From the NCBI GenBank assembly GCA_023935145.1, contig CM043700.1:99180400-99244399 (forward strand): 64,000 nucleotides of DNA. The letters are read 5' to 3'. Below, piece after piece: positions 1 to 10,901 of the stretch. The DNA comes from Bretschneidera sinensis. Taxonomy: Eukaryota; Streptophyta; Magnoliopsida; Brassicales; Akaniaceae. The position numbers were made by a program, and so were the translations under genes. Position 1 is the first letter of the stretch. Each line of letters starts with the position of its first letter. The notes beneath the pieces were generated by a model. That model made no database searches, was not told the origin of the DNA, and saw only the letters and a program-made list of their open reading frames with translations.

Positions 1-727
1 TGCTAGAGTTACATCTTGGTTTTGGAGAGGCTTTCAAAAAGCCACGGATAAGCAGTTACAATTAAATATTGCTTTTCATCCTCAACAGATGTATAGAAGG
101 TGAAGAACTCCAGTATGTTGGGAAGAAGTGGGAGAGAGAATTATATTTGGTTCATAAATTATTAAGCTAACAAGTAAGATGATCAAACTAGTTAGAGAGA
201 ACCTTAAAGTAGCATAGAGTAAACCGAATAGCTATGATGATAATAGAAAAAGACCTCTTGAGTTTCAAGTAGGTGATTGGGTGTATTTGAAAAAAAAATC
301 ACAATGAAAAGGTGTGTTGAGGATTAAAAAGAAAGAAAAGTTGAGTATGAGGTAAGTGGGACCTTATAAGGTTATTGAGAAAGTTGAGCTGGTTGTGAAT
401 GGCTTGGATTTGCCTCTAGAGTTGAAGCAGTGACATAACGTATTCCACGTATCACTTTTGCAAAAGCGCTTACATGATGAATCTCATAATATTTCGAGCC
501 GAGCTATAAAAATTTAGGAAGAATTGACTTTTATACAAGTACCAATGAGAATTTTAGACAAAAATGAACAAGTTTCGTGTAATAAAGTAATTCCATTAGT
601 TAAAGTATTATGGCAGAACAAATACGTTAAAGAAATTACTTGGGAGCATGAGGCAAGAATGGGGAAAGAGTACCCCCAGCTTTTTCATGAGTTAGGTAAG
701 GAAATTTCGAGGACAAAATTTTTATAA
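1..727 (+). pseudogene. Tek1 pol 3' end: integrase C-terminal region, broken
   Basis: This is the C-terminal end of a Ty3/gypsy polyprotein. Recognisable pieces in order are: FQVGDWVYLK near 265-290, a GPYKVIEKVELVVN-type stretch near 358-400 followed by LPLELKQ and FHVSLLQ, then the open tail at 524-727 with VKVLWQNKYVKEITWEHE near 604-650 and YPQLF. The order and wording fit the Tekay/Del chromovirus lineage, where the integrase C-terminus binds DNA and a degenerate chromodomain-like tail follows. Several stop codons and frame changes before 524 make it non-functional. The last stop lies just before the polypurine tract and LTR, as expected. Confidence 0.8.
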
Positions 728-739
728 CATGGGTAGAAT
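728..739 (+). other. Polypurine tract of Tek1
   Basis: A purine-rich stretch ending GGGTAGAAT lies directly before the LTR start TGTAATA. The same GTGGGTAGAAT sequence borders the 3' LTR of Tek3 on the minus strand. In LTR elements this tract primes plus-strand DNA synthesis. Confidence 0.65.
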
Positions 740-1035
740 TGTAATATCCGTGTTCTTAAAGTAAGGATAAAGAAGTAATTTGATAGATATTATATTGAAT
801 TAAATTATGCATATATGAAAGATTTATCATTAATTTGAAATAATAATCGAAAGATGACATTGAGAATTTTATTAAAAAAGATAGAATTTTTTAAAGAAGA
901 AAGTACTAAAAATTTTGAAATTTCAAGTTGAAATGAAAGAATTTTGAAGAAAAATGTAGAATAAGGTTGAAGAAAATTAATTAGAAAATTTATTTGAAGA
1001 ATAAGTTTTTGAATATTTTTATAATTTTAAAAAAA

Positions 1036-1037
1036 AA

Positions 1038-1085
<48 letters not shown>
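1036..1085. repeat. (AAT)n microsatellite
   Basis: About sixteen AAT/ATA trinucleotide units with little interruption, inside the Tek1 LTR. Confidence 0.9.
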
Positions 1086-1086
<1 letters not shown>

Positions 1087-1401
1087 GAGCTAAGGACTAG
1101 TGGGAGAACTGTAAATAAGGAATGGCAGAATTGTAAATAATGAATGGTAGAACAGTAAATTTAATAGGCTGATGGCAGAATTATATATATATATAAACCT
1201 AGACACCTGGAACGTCCAAGCGTAAAGTTGTGATTTTAAGGAAAAAAGAAAGAAAAAGAAAAGAAGAAAGGAAAAAAAAAAAGTGGCAATAGGTGTCGCC
1301 ACCTGTTGCCAAAATAGGTGTGTGATGCTGCATGTAAGACAACATCACACAGCCGTGGCAACAATTGGAGAGGCTGTAGCTGAATGGTTGGAAAAATTGG
1401 G

Positions 1402-1427
1402 TGTATATATATATATATATATATATA
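1402..1427. repeat. (TA)n microsatellite
   Basis: A short uninterrupted TA run inside the Tek1 LTR. It explains the apparent YIYIYIYI open frames on both strands here. Confidence 0.9.
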
Positions 1428-3144
1428 GTTTATTTTATTACTTACCAAATCTTGTTTGGTTTTCCTTCAACTATGATTCAAATTACTCTCTTTCTTTAAA
1501 CACTTGGGAACCGAAAGAAAGGTTGAAAGAGCAAAATTTTGAAAGAGTTAACGGAGAATTTTATAGAGAGTCACAGGAAGTTCTAAGAAAAACAAAAGGT
1601 AATAACGTAAGTTTTATTTTTGAAATCTAGCATACATGAAATTTCCCGGAATTCAAATTGGGAATTTTCAAAGGGTGTGAATTATGGAAGAATTGAAGAA
1701 AAATTTAGGAATTTTTAATATAAATATTATGTCAGGTATTGACGATCCGCAATCGAGAGAAATTACTGAGAGAAGCAGGAAATGCAAGGAGGTGATCCAC
1801 GGGTAGCTCTAAGTGCTACGTGGTGAGTTAGATTTACTTTAAGTAATCAACATAAATATGAAATATATAGTGATAATATTATAATAAATTATTAACTTAT
1901 GATTTTGCGATAGATGAAAGTTGGTTGATAGGTCTCATAGGAATAGTGGAGGTGTAGAGAATTATTTTATGAGAAATAATATTATTAGAATAATGAGTCG
2001 ATTTAATAATAAAAGTGATAAGTGAAATTCTTGATGAGCTATGGTTTAGGATTTGATACGATTTATAAGGAAAGGAGATTTAGTGGATCTTGACAAGCTA
2101 TGATTGATGATTTAATATGATTTATGAGGAGAGTAATTTAGTGGAATTTTTCAAATAATAATTTGAGAATAATTAGGATAGCTAATTTAAATATTTGAAT
2201 TCATGTTTATTTTTATATTATTGTTCATATGCATATGCATGAAATAAAAGAACCGGGAGGGGGCCGGTCTAATTGAAAAACTATAACAACCGATATATGC
2301 TAGAAATAAATGAAAACTGTGACAGCCGGTATATGCTAGAAATAAAAGAATCGAGAGGGGGCCGATCTAAGATAAAAACATGTCGACATGTGCGAAGACT
2401 TTCCCTAATAATAATTCATGCATTGCATCTGTTTTAAATATTGATCGTATTACTGAAATGCTGAAGTGTTGTTTGTTATTGTAAATTTATTTATAGATGA
2501 ATGAGTCTCACAGAGAGACAATTATGGTGAGACAGAAACATAGAAGTATGATATGATAAGAACCATCTAAATGGTAGACTTTATGTTATGAACCTCATAA
2601 TGAGGTAATTATGAGATAATTGATGGTTTTAAGGTGAACAAATATATAAGAAGAAGAGATTGATAGAGAATGTGACTTATGATATGTGTAGTGATAGTAG
2701 AATGCTATTGTCAAGTTTTATGAGATATAAATAATTAAATATTAAAAGCTTATTTATCCAAATTGAATACTTCAAGTAAATTAAATTCACTGAGCTTGTG
2801 AAGCTCATCCCTCATTGTATAATGATTTCAGGTAGCAGGCAGGACGAATAGTTTGGTGGGTTGAGATTCAGATGAAATCATTTTCTGTAAGCCATGTACA
2901 TGTCCACATCCTCAGACTAATGAGAAAATAAAAAAAAATTTATTTGTAAATATTTATGCATTTTACAATATATATAATGTTTAAGTTAATATCAGAATGA
3001 TGTATCTCCCCTGTTGAGGGTTGAGGAATGAAGTGAAATTTTTTATTAGTATTATTTTTATTGTTGCATATATGTGTCGTGCTGAGATTTTCAAAATGTG
3101 ATGACACCGTCTTAGGGGTGGCCAACCCGAGATGGGTCGTTACA

Positions 3145-3494
3145 AAACCATAGTAATCATAATTGAAGTTTTGAGATCACATCTAAAGCTCTCTCTCTAC
3201 AAACCATAGCCGAAAATCTCAATGAGCTAGCACTCAATAATTTTAGGTCACCTTATTTGGAGATATCTAGTTCGTGTTGCCTGTGTGGATACACTTAGAG
3301 GTTAGACACGTGAACGGTTTGTTGACTCTTCTCTAAAGGATCAACCTAAATCTTCATTGAGCTATAAGGCCTATCCTTGTATAGAGACTAATTGTATCAT
3401 TCTAATATATTAGTAGATAATTCTTGGAACAAATTTATTGGCATTGTTAAGAAAATTATAAAATTGTCACATTATCTATGCTGATAAACTTACA
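3145..3494 (+). repeat. Probable 3' part of the Cop1 5' LTR
   Basis: The stretch ends TTACA at 3494 and is followed after one base by a Met-tRNA-type primer site, the usual copia arrangement. Its left part is cut by the Tek1 boundary. No second copy is in the window, so the LTR cannot be confirmed by pairing. Confidence 0.55.
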
Positions 3495-3495
3495 G

Positions 3496-3508
3496 TGGTA
3501 TAGGAGCC
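3496..3508 (+). other. Primer binding site of Cop1 (initiator Met tRNA type)
   Basis: TGGTATAGGAGCC lies one base after the presumed LTR end. It differs by one base from the common plant copia site TGGTATCAGAGCC, which pairs with the 3' end of initiator Met tRNA and primes minus-strand synthesis. Confidence 0.65.
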
Positions 3509-4742
3509 AACTCTATGGATTATTAGAATGAGTTTAATTCTATTTTTATGGATTTAAATATTTGATCTTAAAATTCTAGAGATTGAAATTTTAGAAAATC
3601 TAAAATTTACATTAGGGTTTATGAAACCTTAGGTCAAGGAAATTCAAGAAAGAGTTCTTGAATTGTTTGTTATCATAATATGATAATAAATTTGTTGCAG
3701 AATGTTTTTGAAATATATTAAATCAATGGATATTGATTACAAACAATTTCGATGATGAAAATTATGATTTGACATCAAAAGAATTTTTTTTTAGGATGAA
3801 AAAAGCGAGAAAATGCGTGAAAATATTTTCAGCATTAGGTGGTAATCGAATACCATGGGGGGTAGTCGACTATCCTCTTCAGACCTAATGAAATTTTAGG
3901 TCAGAGACTTTGGATAGTTGAGTATCTTTCAAGGTAGTCGACTATCTCATATAAAATCAGCAAAAACAGTTTTTCTAAAATTCATTACTTTTACTCGTTC
4001 TTGAGATTATGAATTCGGTTTAACTTAAAATTCGAAACCTATATTTTATTCAACTAAATAAATGGTTTTTGATTGTCAAAAATTTACATATTGGTTAATT
4101 AAGAATTATTTTTAATTTTGAAATAAAGTTTTAAGAAATCAGAGTTTAATTAGAAATTGAAACTCCAAAATCCTCTTTACATTGGAATTGTGAATTCTAA
4201 TGCAATAAGGAATCTTAATCTTATTGGAATAAAATTAAGAAAGAGTCTTTGATAACCTAATGAGATTAGGAATGCAATCCAAGAGTGAAGACCACGACTA
4301 GAATGGAATTAATATTTTTTTATTTATGAAATTTGATTATATGAGTTGATGACTATTGGACCTAGATATTAGCAATCGGTTAAATTTAATGGTATTATTT
4401 TTAGCTGTTAAATTTTAAATCGGGTTTGAATACATCGCTTTCTCTTATTTTTCTCAATGTAAATTTCTATATCCCTCAAGTGTAATTCCTCTTGACTTCT
4501 TATAAAGTTTTCTTATATATATATATATAATGTATGTAAAGTTATTTAAAGTTAGAAAAAATTTCATTGAAGCAAATCAATGAGTGTGCAAGGAAGCATG
4601 GTAGAAGACTTGAAGATTGAAGACCCATGAATGTATAATTTATATTCATGTAATAATTACTTAGGATTTGACCAAGTGATTTATTAGCCCAAGTAAATCA
4701 CATTTAGAAAACTCTATAGTCATCCAAGTAGGTGTGTGTGTA

Positions 4743-4807
<65 letters not shown>
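3509..4807 (+). other. Cop1 untranslated leader, first half; no gene seen
   Basis: About 1.3 kb of AT-rich sequence with no credible coding frame. It contains GTAGTCGACTATC-type palindromic segments near 3870-3955 and ends in a long (TA)n tract. It lies between the primer site and the Tek2 insertion. I infer it to be Cop1 leader, unusually long for a copia element. Part of it may be an older, unrecognisable insertion. Confidence 0.4.
4749..4807. repeat. (TA)n microsatellite, target of Tek2
   Basis: About thirty TA units run directly up to the Tek2 LTR. Short TA runs resume on the far side at 46524, consistent with insertion into the tract. Confidence 0.9.
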
Positions 4808-4810
<3 letters not shown>

Positions 4811-5905
4811 AACAACCCATCCGGGACAAGCACACCCAAGATGGTATCATCACTTTTCAACACAAAGCACAACTTATATGCAACGAAAATTTCTTTTTAT
4901 AACTTGAAACATAATTACAACATATACACCTCAACTCTTATTAAGAGAAAATACAAAAGTTTGTTACAAAATTCATAAAAATAAATACATCTATGCATTT
5001 ACATGTAAAAGACTCCTTTACAATTTTCACAAGTATTTTTATTTTATTTTATTTTACTTCTTCTTTTCTGAGGATGCTACCAAAGGGACCCACCTAGATA
5101 TTCATAATGGCCTCAAGTCAAGGAATCCTATTAGCCTCATGCTTGCAACATGAAATTTGATTAAAATAATGAGGAGTGAGCTTTACAAGCTAAGCGATGT
5201 TCAAATTATTAGAAGTATTCGATTTGTATACTGCAATTCATAATTGTATTGAAAAATTAATATTCAACTCATTAATCATATTTTCTCATATCATATTATA
5301 ACTCATGTATTTCATGCAACACATTGATATCACTCCAAATATTTAATTCATTACTTTTCTCATCATAATCATCTCATCATGAGATTCACAATTATCTCAT
5401 CACAATTTTTCATAATCATTTTGATGTATCACATCTCAATAAAATAAAATATATGTATCATGAATGCATGTGTAAAATCATATTTTTTCTTCTCATATCA
5501 TATCTCATCCATATTCAAGTATGGGTATTTTCATCTATTTTTGGGTATTCATACTAGTCTCTGGTACAACTGTTAAGGATGTCTCCTGTCGTGCTAGCAC
5601 TCTCTCCCAGGGACTAGCCATGGTTTTAGCCCCCCCTTGGACCACATCCTTCATCTTCTGTGGTCCTACCATGCATATGTACAACCGCATATAAGAAAGC
5701 GCAACATAACAATAAGTAAATAAAATAATTTTCTTTTTATACAATCTCCATTTTTTAATAATTCAATACATAATATTTACTCAATCTTTCAAGGATATAA
5801 TTCACACCAATTCATCATATATTTCATACATCCAGTCTTTTCATCATTAAGAGATATTTCTTTTGAATTATTCAATTCTTACTTATTTTGTATTTCATCA
5901 TATTC

Positions 5906-5907
<2 letters not shown>

Positions 5908-5952
<45 letters not shown>
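5908..5952. repeat. (TA)n microsatellite
   Basis: About twenty TA units inside the Tek2 3' LTR. The corresponding place in the other LTR copy lacks the expansion. Confidence 0.9.
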
Positions 5953-5955
<3 letters not shown>

Positions 5956-6564
5956 TTCACTTTTCTCATTTATAATATGTTTCAAGTTTTACTCATAGTT
6001 CTATTTCTTCTTGCGTACTAGTAGTAAAATGAACTCACCATGAAGCACTAAACGCTATTCGTGGATCACTTCTTTGCCTTTTGCGCTCCTCTCAGCGACA
6101 CCACCGGATGTTTCACCTCCTTCTAACTAGAATATGTTTATCAATATCAATATCACTATCTTATAACTTATTTTAAACCCTATATTGGGTTAAATTTCAT
6201 GAATATATGTATGCACGCTCCATCTTAGTTTCAAATTCAAAGTTTCAGTTAAATTCCTTTCCTTTTATCTTGAATCAAATTCAAATCCTTTTAAGAAGAA
6301 TATAATGATTTATACTATCAAAATCATAGTTTTTATATATAAGAACAAAAATAGTAAAGATTGCCTTCACAAGTTTTTCTTAGAAATTTCTAGAAATCGA
6401 TCCTTGAATCAATTGAATTCAAAACTAGTTCATGAAATCCTTTAATTATTTAGTATTTAAGAGAATTTTATATAGATAATGAGTCTTAGAGAGAGAAAAG
6501 AGAGTTTGAATGAAGAAGAAATGAAAATTTACTCATGAAAAGCCTTTTATACTCAAATTTTTGG

Positions 6565-6725
6565 TTACTAGTCGATTGGCCCATAATTTACCAGTCGACT
6601 GCCCATAGATTACAAATAGACTGCCTATAATTACCAGTCGACTTACTAATCGATTGTCTATAATTTACCAGTTGACTGCCCATAGATTACCAGTCGACTT
6701 CTCATAGGTTACTAGTCGACTGGTA
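6565..6725. repeat. 22-bp minisatellite in Tek2 3' LTR
   Basis: About seven to eight degenerate units of the form ACCAGTCGACTGCCCATAGA, each carrying a GTCGAC-like palindrome. A parallel array sits at 46174-46324 in the other LTR. Confidence 0.8.
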
Positions 6726-6923
6726 CCTTCCTAATGCCTTAAAAATTCATTTTTCGCCATTTTTAAGCATTCTAATTCATTTTCTTCAATATGTTTTCAA
6801 ATTCTTACCTCAAAATTGTTTCAAACTTAAGTTTTTAAATCAATTTTGTATATGCATGCTTGATGGTTATCATATCAACTTGAAATTATCAATTTACCCT
6901 TACTTCAAGGGTATGAGCCTTAT

Positions 6924-8397
6924 ATTTCTACTCACCATATAAAAATTTCGTCCTCGAAATTTTTTTACCTACATCAGGAAAAAGTTGGGGATACTGTTTT
7001 TTCATGTTCTCTTCACGTTCCCAAGTAATCTCCTCAAAATATCGATTCTGTTACAGCACTTGAACCTAGGAAAATGACTTTATTGCATAAGACATGTTCT
7101 TTTGTATCTAAAAGTTTGATTGGAACTTGTAGAAAAGATAAGATTTCCTGAAGTTCTACATCTCCTACTATACAAAGCTTCAAATAGTACCATCCCAATA
7201 CCATCTTGAAATTGATTATTATATGCAAATTCTATAAAAGATAAATAAACATCCCAACTGCCAAAAAAGCTCATTACACTCACCCTCAACATATCTTATA
7301 GTATTTGAATAAATTTTTCTATTTGTCCATCTATTTAAGGATGAAAAACAGTGCTAAACTATAACTGAGTACCCATAGCTTGCTGAAAGCCTCTCCAAAA
7401 TCGAGAATTAAATCTAGCATCTCAATCTAACACAATGCTCAATGATACTCCATGAAGTTTTACATTTTTTGCTACATACAATTCAACCAACCTTTCATAA
7501 CTCCAAGTAGTTCTAATAGGAAAAAAAAAGATAATATTTGGATAGTCTATCTACTATTACCTGGACAACATCATGATCTCTCTGAGTATGGGAAAATCCA
7601 GTAAAAAAAATCCATACTCAAATTTTCCCATGCATAGCCATTCAAGAACAGGAAAAGGTTGTAGTAAATTGGCTGGATGTTTATTTCCTGACTTCACTAA
7701 CTGACAAATTAAACATTGAGAAATATACTATGTTATATCCCTCTTCAATCCTGACCACCAATAGTTTTGTTTCGTACTCCTGTACATCTTATTACATGCA
7801 TCGAATAAACTGCATCATGTACCTCTCTCAAAATTTATTTCCTTAATTTTGTATCATTGGGAACATATATCCTACATCCTAACATTACCATTCCATCTTC
7901 TATGATTCTTAACTATTATTGTTTCCCACTCAATACTTCATGCTTTATCTTTTCTATTGTCTCATCCCTACCTTGGACTTCTAAAAGGCGATCTGTAATA
8001 GATGACTGCACAATCATATTGGCTAGTAATCCTCTACGCTCACTTATCTTTAATTCCATTTTCATGCTTCTCAATTCCAACATCAAATTCACATGATGAC
8101 TCTCTATAGCAGCTAATCTTCCTGTAGATTTTCTACTTAAAACAACAGCTACTACATTTTCTTTCCCTGGATAGTAATGAATGGTACAGTCATAATCACT
8201 AATTAATTTCATCCATCTTTTTTGTCTCAGATTCAATTCTTTTTTGGGTGGGTAAATAGGTAATACTCTTATGATTAATGTATATTTCACAAGTGACTCC
8301 ATACAAATGGTGTCTCCAAATTTTCAATGCAAAGACAATGGCAGCCAACTCTAAGTCATGGTTAGGATAATTTCTCTCATGATTCTTCAATTGCCTA
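6924..8397 (-). pseudogene. Tek2 pol, 3' part: RNase H end and integrase, truncated
   Basis: Minus strand, from the Tork1 border downward. RNase H end: [20 protein letters not shown] and a YLPTQK segment at 8199-8390, then the YYPGKENVVAV-type motif at about 8130-8170. Integrase follows: the FIEFAYNNQFQ and IGMVLFEALYSRRCR segments at 7150-7250 are typical of Tekay-type integrase. At about 7150 the sequence jumps straight to the extreme C-terminal tail (ILSFLQVPIKLLDTKEHVLCNKV), so roughly 200 residues of integrase C-terminal region are deleted. Stops and frame changes are frequent throughout. A GGACGAAATTTTTATA stretch and purines near 6924-6960 mark the polypurine region. Confidence 0.75.
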
Positions 8398-9270
8398 TGT
8401 TGGGAAACCACCTCTCAAGATGCCCAGGTGATGGTCTTCCAAACACCCAAGTCTAGAATGACTTGTACAAACAAATACAGCAACCAAAGCAAGAAAGAAA
8501 AGAACAAGCAATTTGTTATCGAGGTTCGACAATAGCCTACGTCTCCGTGAGTTCCTCTGAACTCTCTGCACTAAACCAATGAGTTCTTATAAGTTACAGC
8601 AACTCCACTCTAAGAAACCCAAGTTCTTGAAGAATTAAGAAGAGAAGAAATAAAGTGATAGAACTATTACAAAAGCACTCTACCGACAATCTATACTACT
8701 TCTCTCTTTACAACCAGCCTTTCTTTTGAGATCTATTCTAGTGCCTCTCTGTGTTTTGTGTCTTTGCACTCTCACACTTGCACTTTAACTCTCTTGTATG
8801 ATGATCACTTGTATGTCACAATGTGTTATACTTTTTTGAAGATTGAAGCTAGGTGACCCTTTATATAGTGCACCAACTTCTTGACCAATCTTGAGGGTCA
8901 ATATCCGCCCTTAGATCTTGATGACCAATTAACCATGGCCCTCCATCAATCCTAAGTATAGCTATGCATTTTAAACATGCCTCATGCACCCTTTGAATTG
9001 CTGAATCAGTGTGCATTAGTGTGCCTTCAAGTCGCGGCCCAAAACAGGGCAAGCCACAGCTTGAAGCAGGGCTGAACATCCTCCATGTGCATCCATTCTA
9101 GGCGCCGCGGCCTGGGGGAGGCTGAGCCATGGTGCACACCTCCTCCAGCACTTCTCCTTGCTGGGTGCCGCACCCTGGAATGAGTTGGGCCACGGCGCAC
9201 ACTGGTGTGCATTGATGTTGATTTTTTCCTCCTTCCTTGCAACCGTTTAATGCTAAGACAAATACCAATA
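8398..9270 (-). repeat. 3' LTR of Tork1 (873 bp)
   Basis: On the plus strand it runs from TGTTGGGAAACC to ATACCAATA (the other copy ends ACCAACA). On the minus strand a TATATAA box lies at 8861-8867, and a GC-rich block with a GCCGCGGC palindrome (9020-9200) sits about 150-340 bp upstream of it. The conserved end segment with ATCGAGGTTCG near 8519 is also found in the Tork1 5' copy and in Tork2. Confidence 0.9.
8861..8867 (-). promoter_or_regulatory. TATA box of Tork1 LTR
   Basis: The minus strand reads CACTATATAAAGGG. The same sequence is at 53089-53096 in the related Tork2 LTR. Position between GC-rich U3 and the conserved R/U5 part fits the LTR promoter. Confidence 0.6.
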
Positions 9271-10901
9271 ATCTCTACCTTTGTCTAAGTAATTAAACCC
9301 GAACACATGTGCAGAGAACTCAGTATCCAAACTCATCTTAAGTCATCATATCAACCGACTCCAATCCTAAGAAGTCCAAGGCAATGATTAAACTTGCATA
9401 GAGGTAGAACTTTAGTACCTAAATCCGTAGGGTTTTCTTCCATGGCCACCTTGTCCACATGAATGCATCCTTCCGTAACATTCTCCCGAATGAAATGGTA
9501 TCGAACATCCGTGTGCTTTGTCCTCTCATGGAACACCAAATTCTTGCACAAATGCAATGCACTTTGGCTATCTGAATACACCACAACTTGCACCTCTAGT
9601 ACCTTCAACACTTCCAGTAACCCTTTTCACCACATAGCCTCGTTGATGGCTTCCGTAGCCACTATGTACTCAGCCTCGGTTGTTGAGAGTGCTACCTCCT
9701 GCTGCAACTGGGCCTTCCAACTTACACAACATCCATTTAAATTGAAGAAGTAGGAAGTAATCGATCTCATTTTATCCCGGTCTGCTCCATAGTCTGAATC
9801 AGCATAACCCTCAAGGCAGATGGACTTACCCCTCTTCTTATAAACCAGCCCCACATCTGGGCTTCCCTTCAAGTAACTCAACAGCCACTTCATCCTAAGC
9901 TAATGCTCATTTCCAAGATTACTCATAAACCTACTGAAGACACTTATTGCATTAGCAATATCAGGTCTAGTGCTTACCATGGTGAACATTACAGAACCAA
10001 CCGCACTAGAGTAGAGGACCTTTTCCATTTCCTTCTTCTCCTCATTCGATCTTGGACATTGATCGTTGGTGAACTTGAAATGACCAGCAAGGGGAACCTT
10101 CACTGGTTTGCTATCTTCCATAGAGAACTTAGATATCATCTTCTCTATGTAGGAAGTTTGAGAGATCTTCAATCTGTTTCTCTCCCTTTCCCGGATGATA
10201 CAAATCCCAAGGATCTTCTGTGTATGGCCAAGATCCTTCATCTCAAACTCCTCACTGAGTTGAGCCTTCAATTTTCTTATCCTCTCCATGTTGCTCCCAA
10301 CCAGCAACATATCATCAACATAGATCAGGATGATCACCACTTCCTCCACCTTGTGCCCCTCGTAATACAAGCACAAATCATAGTAGCTCCTCATGAAACC
10401 CAGGCTATTTTCAAAGGAACCGAACCTCTTATTCCATTGCCGAGGTGATTACTTCAAGCCAAATAGAGATTTCTTCAGTTGGCACACCAAATCTCCCTGC
10501 CTCCCTTCCTCATAGCCTTCGGGTTGCCTCATGTAAATGGTCTCATCAAGCTCTCCATGTAAGAACACTGTCTTCACATCAATTTACTCGATTTTCCAAT
10601 TGAATTGGACCATCAATGCTAACACTATCCTGATCGTCTTGTATTTCACAACTGGTGAGAATAATTCGGTGAAGTCTATGCCTTCTCTTTGTGCAAACCC
10701 CTTCGTCACCAGCCTAGCTTTATACCGCACTTCATCTCCTGGAATGTTTCCTTCTTTGATCTTGTAGATCCATCTATAATCCACAACTCTCTCTTTTTCT
10801 GGTTTGGGCACCAATACCCAAGAGTTGTTCTTCCTCAAAGAATCCATTTCTTCCTCCATAGCTAGCTGCCACTTTGACGAATCCCTATACTCCATGGCAT
10901 C
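9271..10901 (-). pseudogene. Tork1 pol, 3' part: reverse transcriptase and RNase H
   Basis: From high to low coordinates: the reverse transcriptase start (10584-10895) with SLRKNNSWVLVPKP, YRWIYKIKEG and YKARLVTKGFAQ; then 9900-10394 with the catalytic YVDDMLLVG motif near 10310-10330, MKDLGHTQKILG, and the TRPDIANAISVFSRF segment; then RNase H 9351-9893 with ADSDYGADRD, ALSTTEAEYIVATEA, SDSQSALHLCKN and HERTKHTDVRYHFIRE. This is the Tork (Tnt1-like) copia pattern. All listed open frames share one phase; stops and a damaged stretch at 10395-10583 break it. The purine tract AAAGGTAGAGAT borders the LTR at 9271-9283. Confidence 0.88.

Larger units (their letters stand above)
1..3144 (+). mobile_element. 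Tek1: 3' part of a Tekay/Del-like Ty3/gypsy retrotransposon
   Basis: The 3' portion of a plus-strand LTR retrotransposon enters from the left edge: the end of pol (integrase C-terminal part) followed by a complete 3' LTR. The 5' LTR, gag and most of pol lie outside the window. The LTR matches the Tek3 LTRs in opposite orientation, including the TGTAATA start, a GGTCGTTACA-type end and internal 36-bp units, so Tek1 and Tek3 are one family. The 5 bp after the LTR (AAACC, 3145-3149) would be one target duplication copy, but the other copy cannot be seen. Confidence 0.85.
740..3144 (+). repeat. 3' LTR of Tek1 (about 2.4 kb)
   Basis: The LTR begins TGTAATATCC right after the polypurine tract and ends GGGTCGTTACA. 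It aligns by eye over its length to both Tek3 LTRs (27720-29743 and 40536-42664) in reverse orientation. It contains an (AAT)n tract, short (TA)n tracts, and about two copies of a 36-bp unit near 2279-2350. Short open frames between about 1090 and 1630 follow low-complexity sequence and are not genes. It is longer than the Tek3 LTRs by roughly 300-400 bp. Confidence 0.85.
4808..6923 (-). repeat. 3' LTR of Tek2
   Basis: It starts TGTAACAACCC, aligns by eye along its length with 44489-46523, and ends at a position matching the CCTCACA end of the other copy (here CCTTATA, so the terminal CA is lost). It contains a (TA)n tract at about 5908-5952 and an array of about 22-bp units at 6565-6725. The two Tek2 LTRs are visibly diverged, consistent with an old insertion. 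Confidence 0.88.

Noticed and set aside
9027..9242. Arg-rich minus-strand open frame, repeated at 26432-26671
   Set aside because: Both lie in the GC-rich U3 block of the two Tork1 LTRs. The frame is incidental and not part of gag or pol.
9903..10448. 181-residue plus-strand open frame and a similar one at 51226-51615 (minus)
   Set aside because: They are antisense shadows of the copia reverse transcriptase, which is the supported coding strand.
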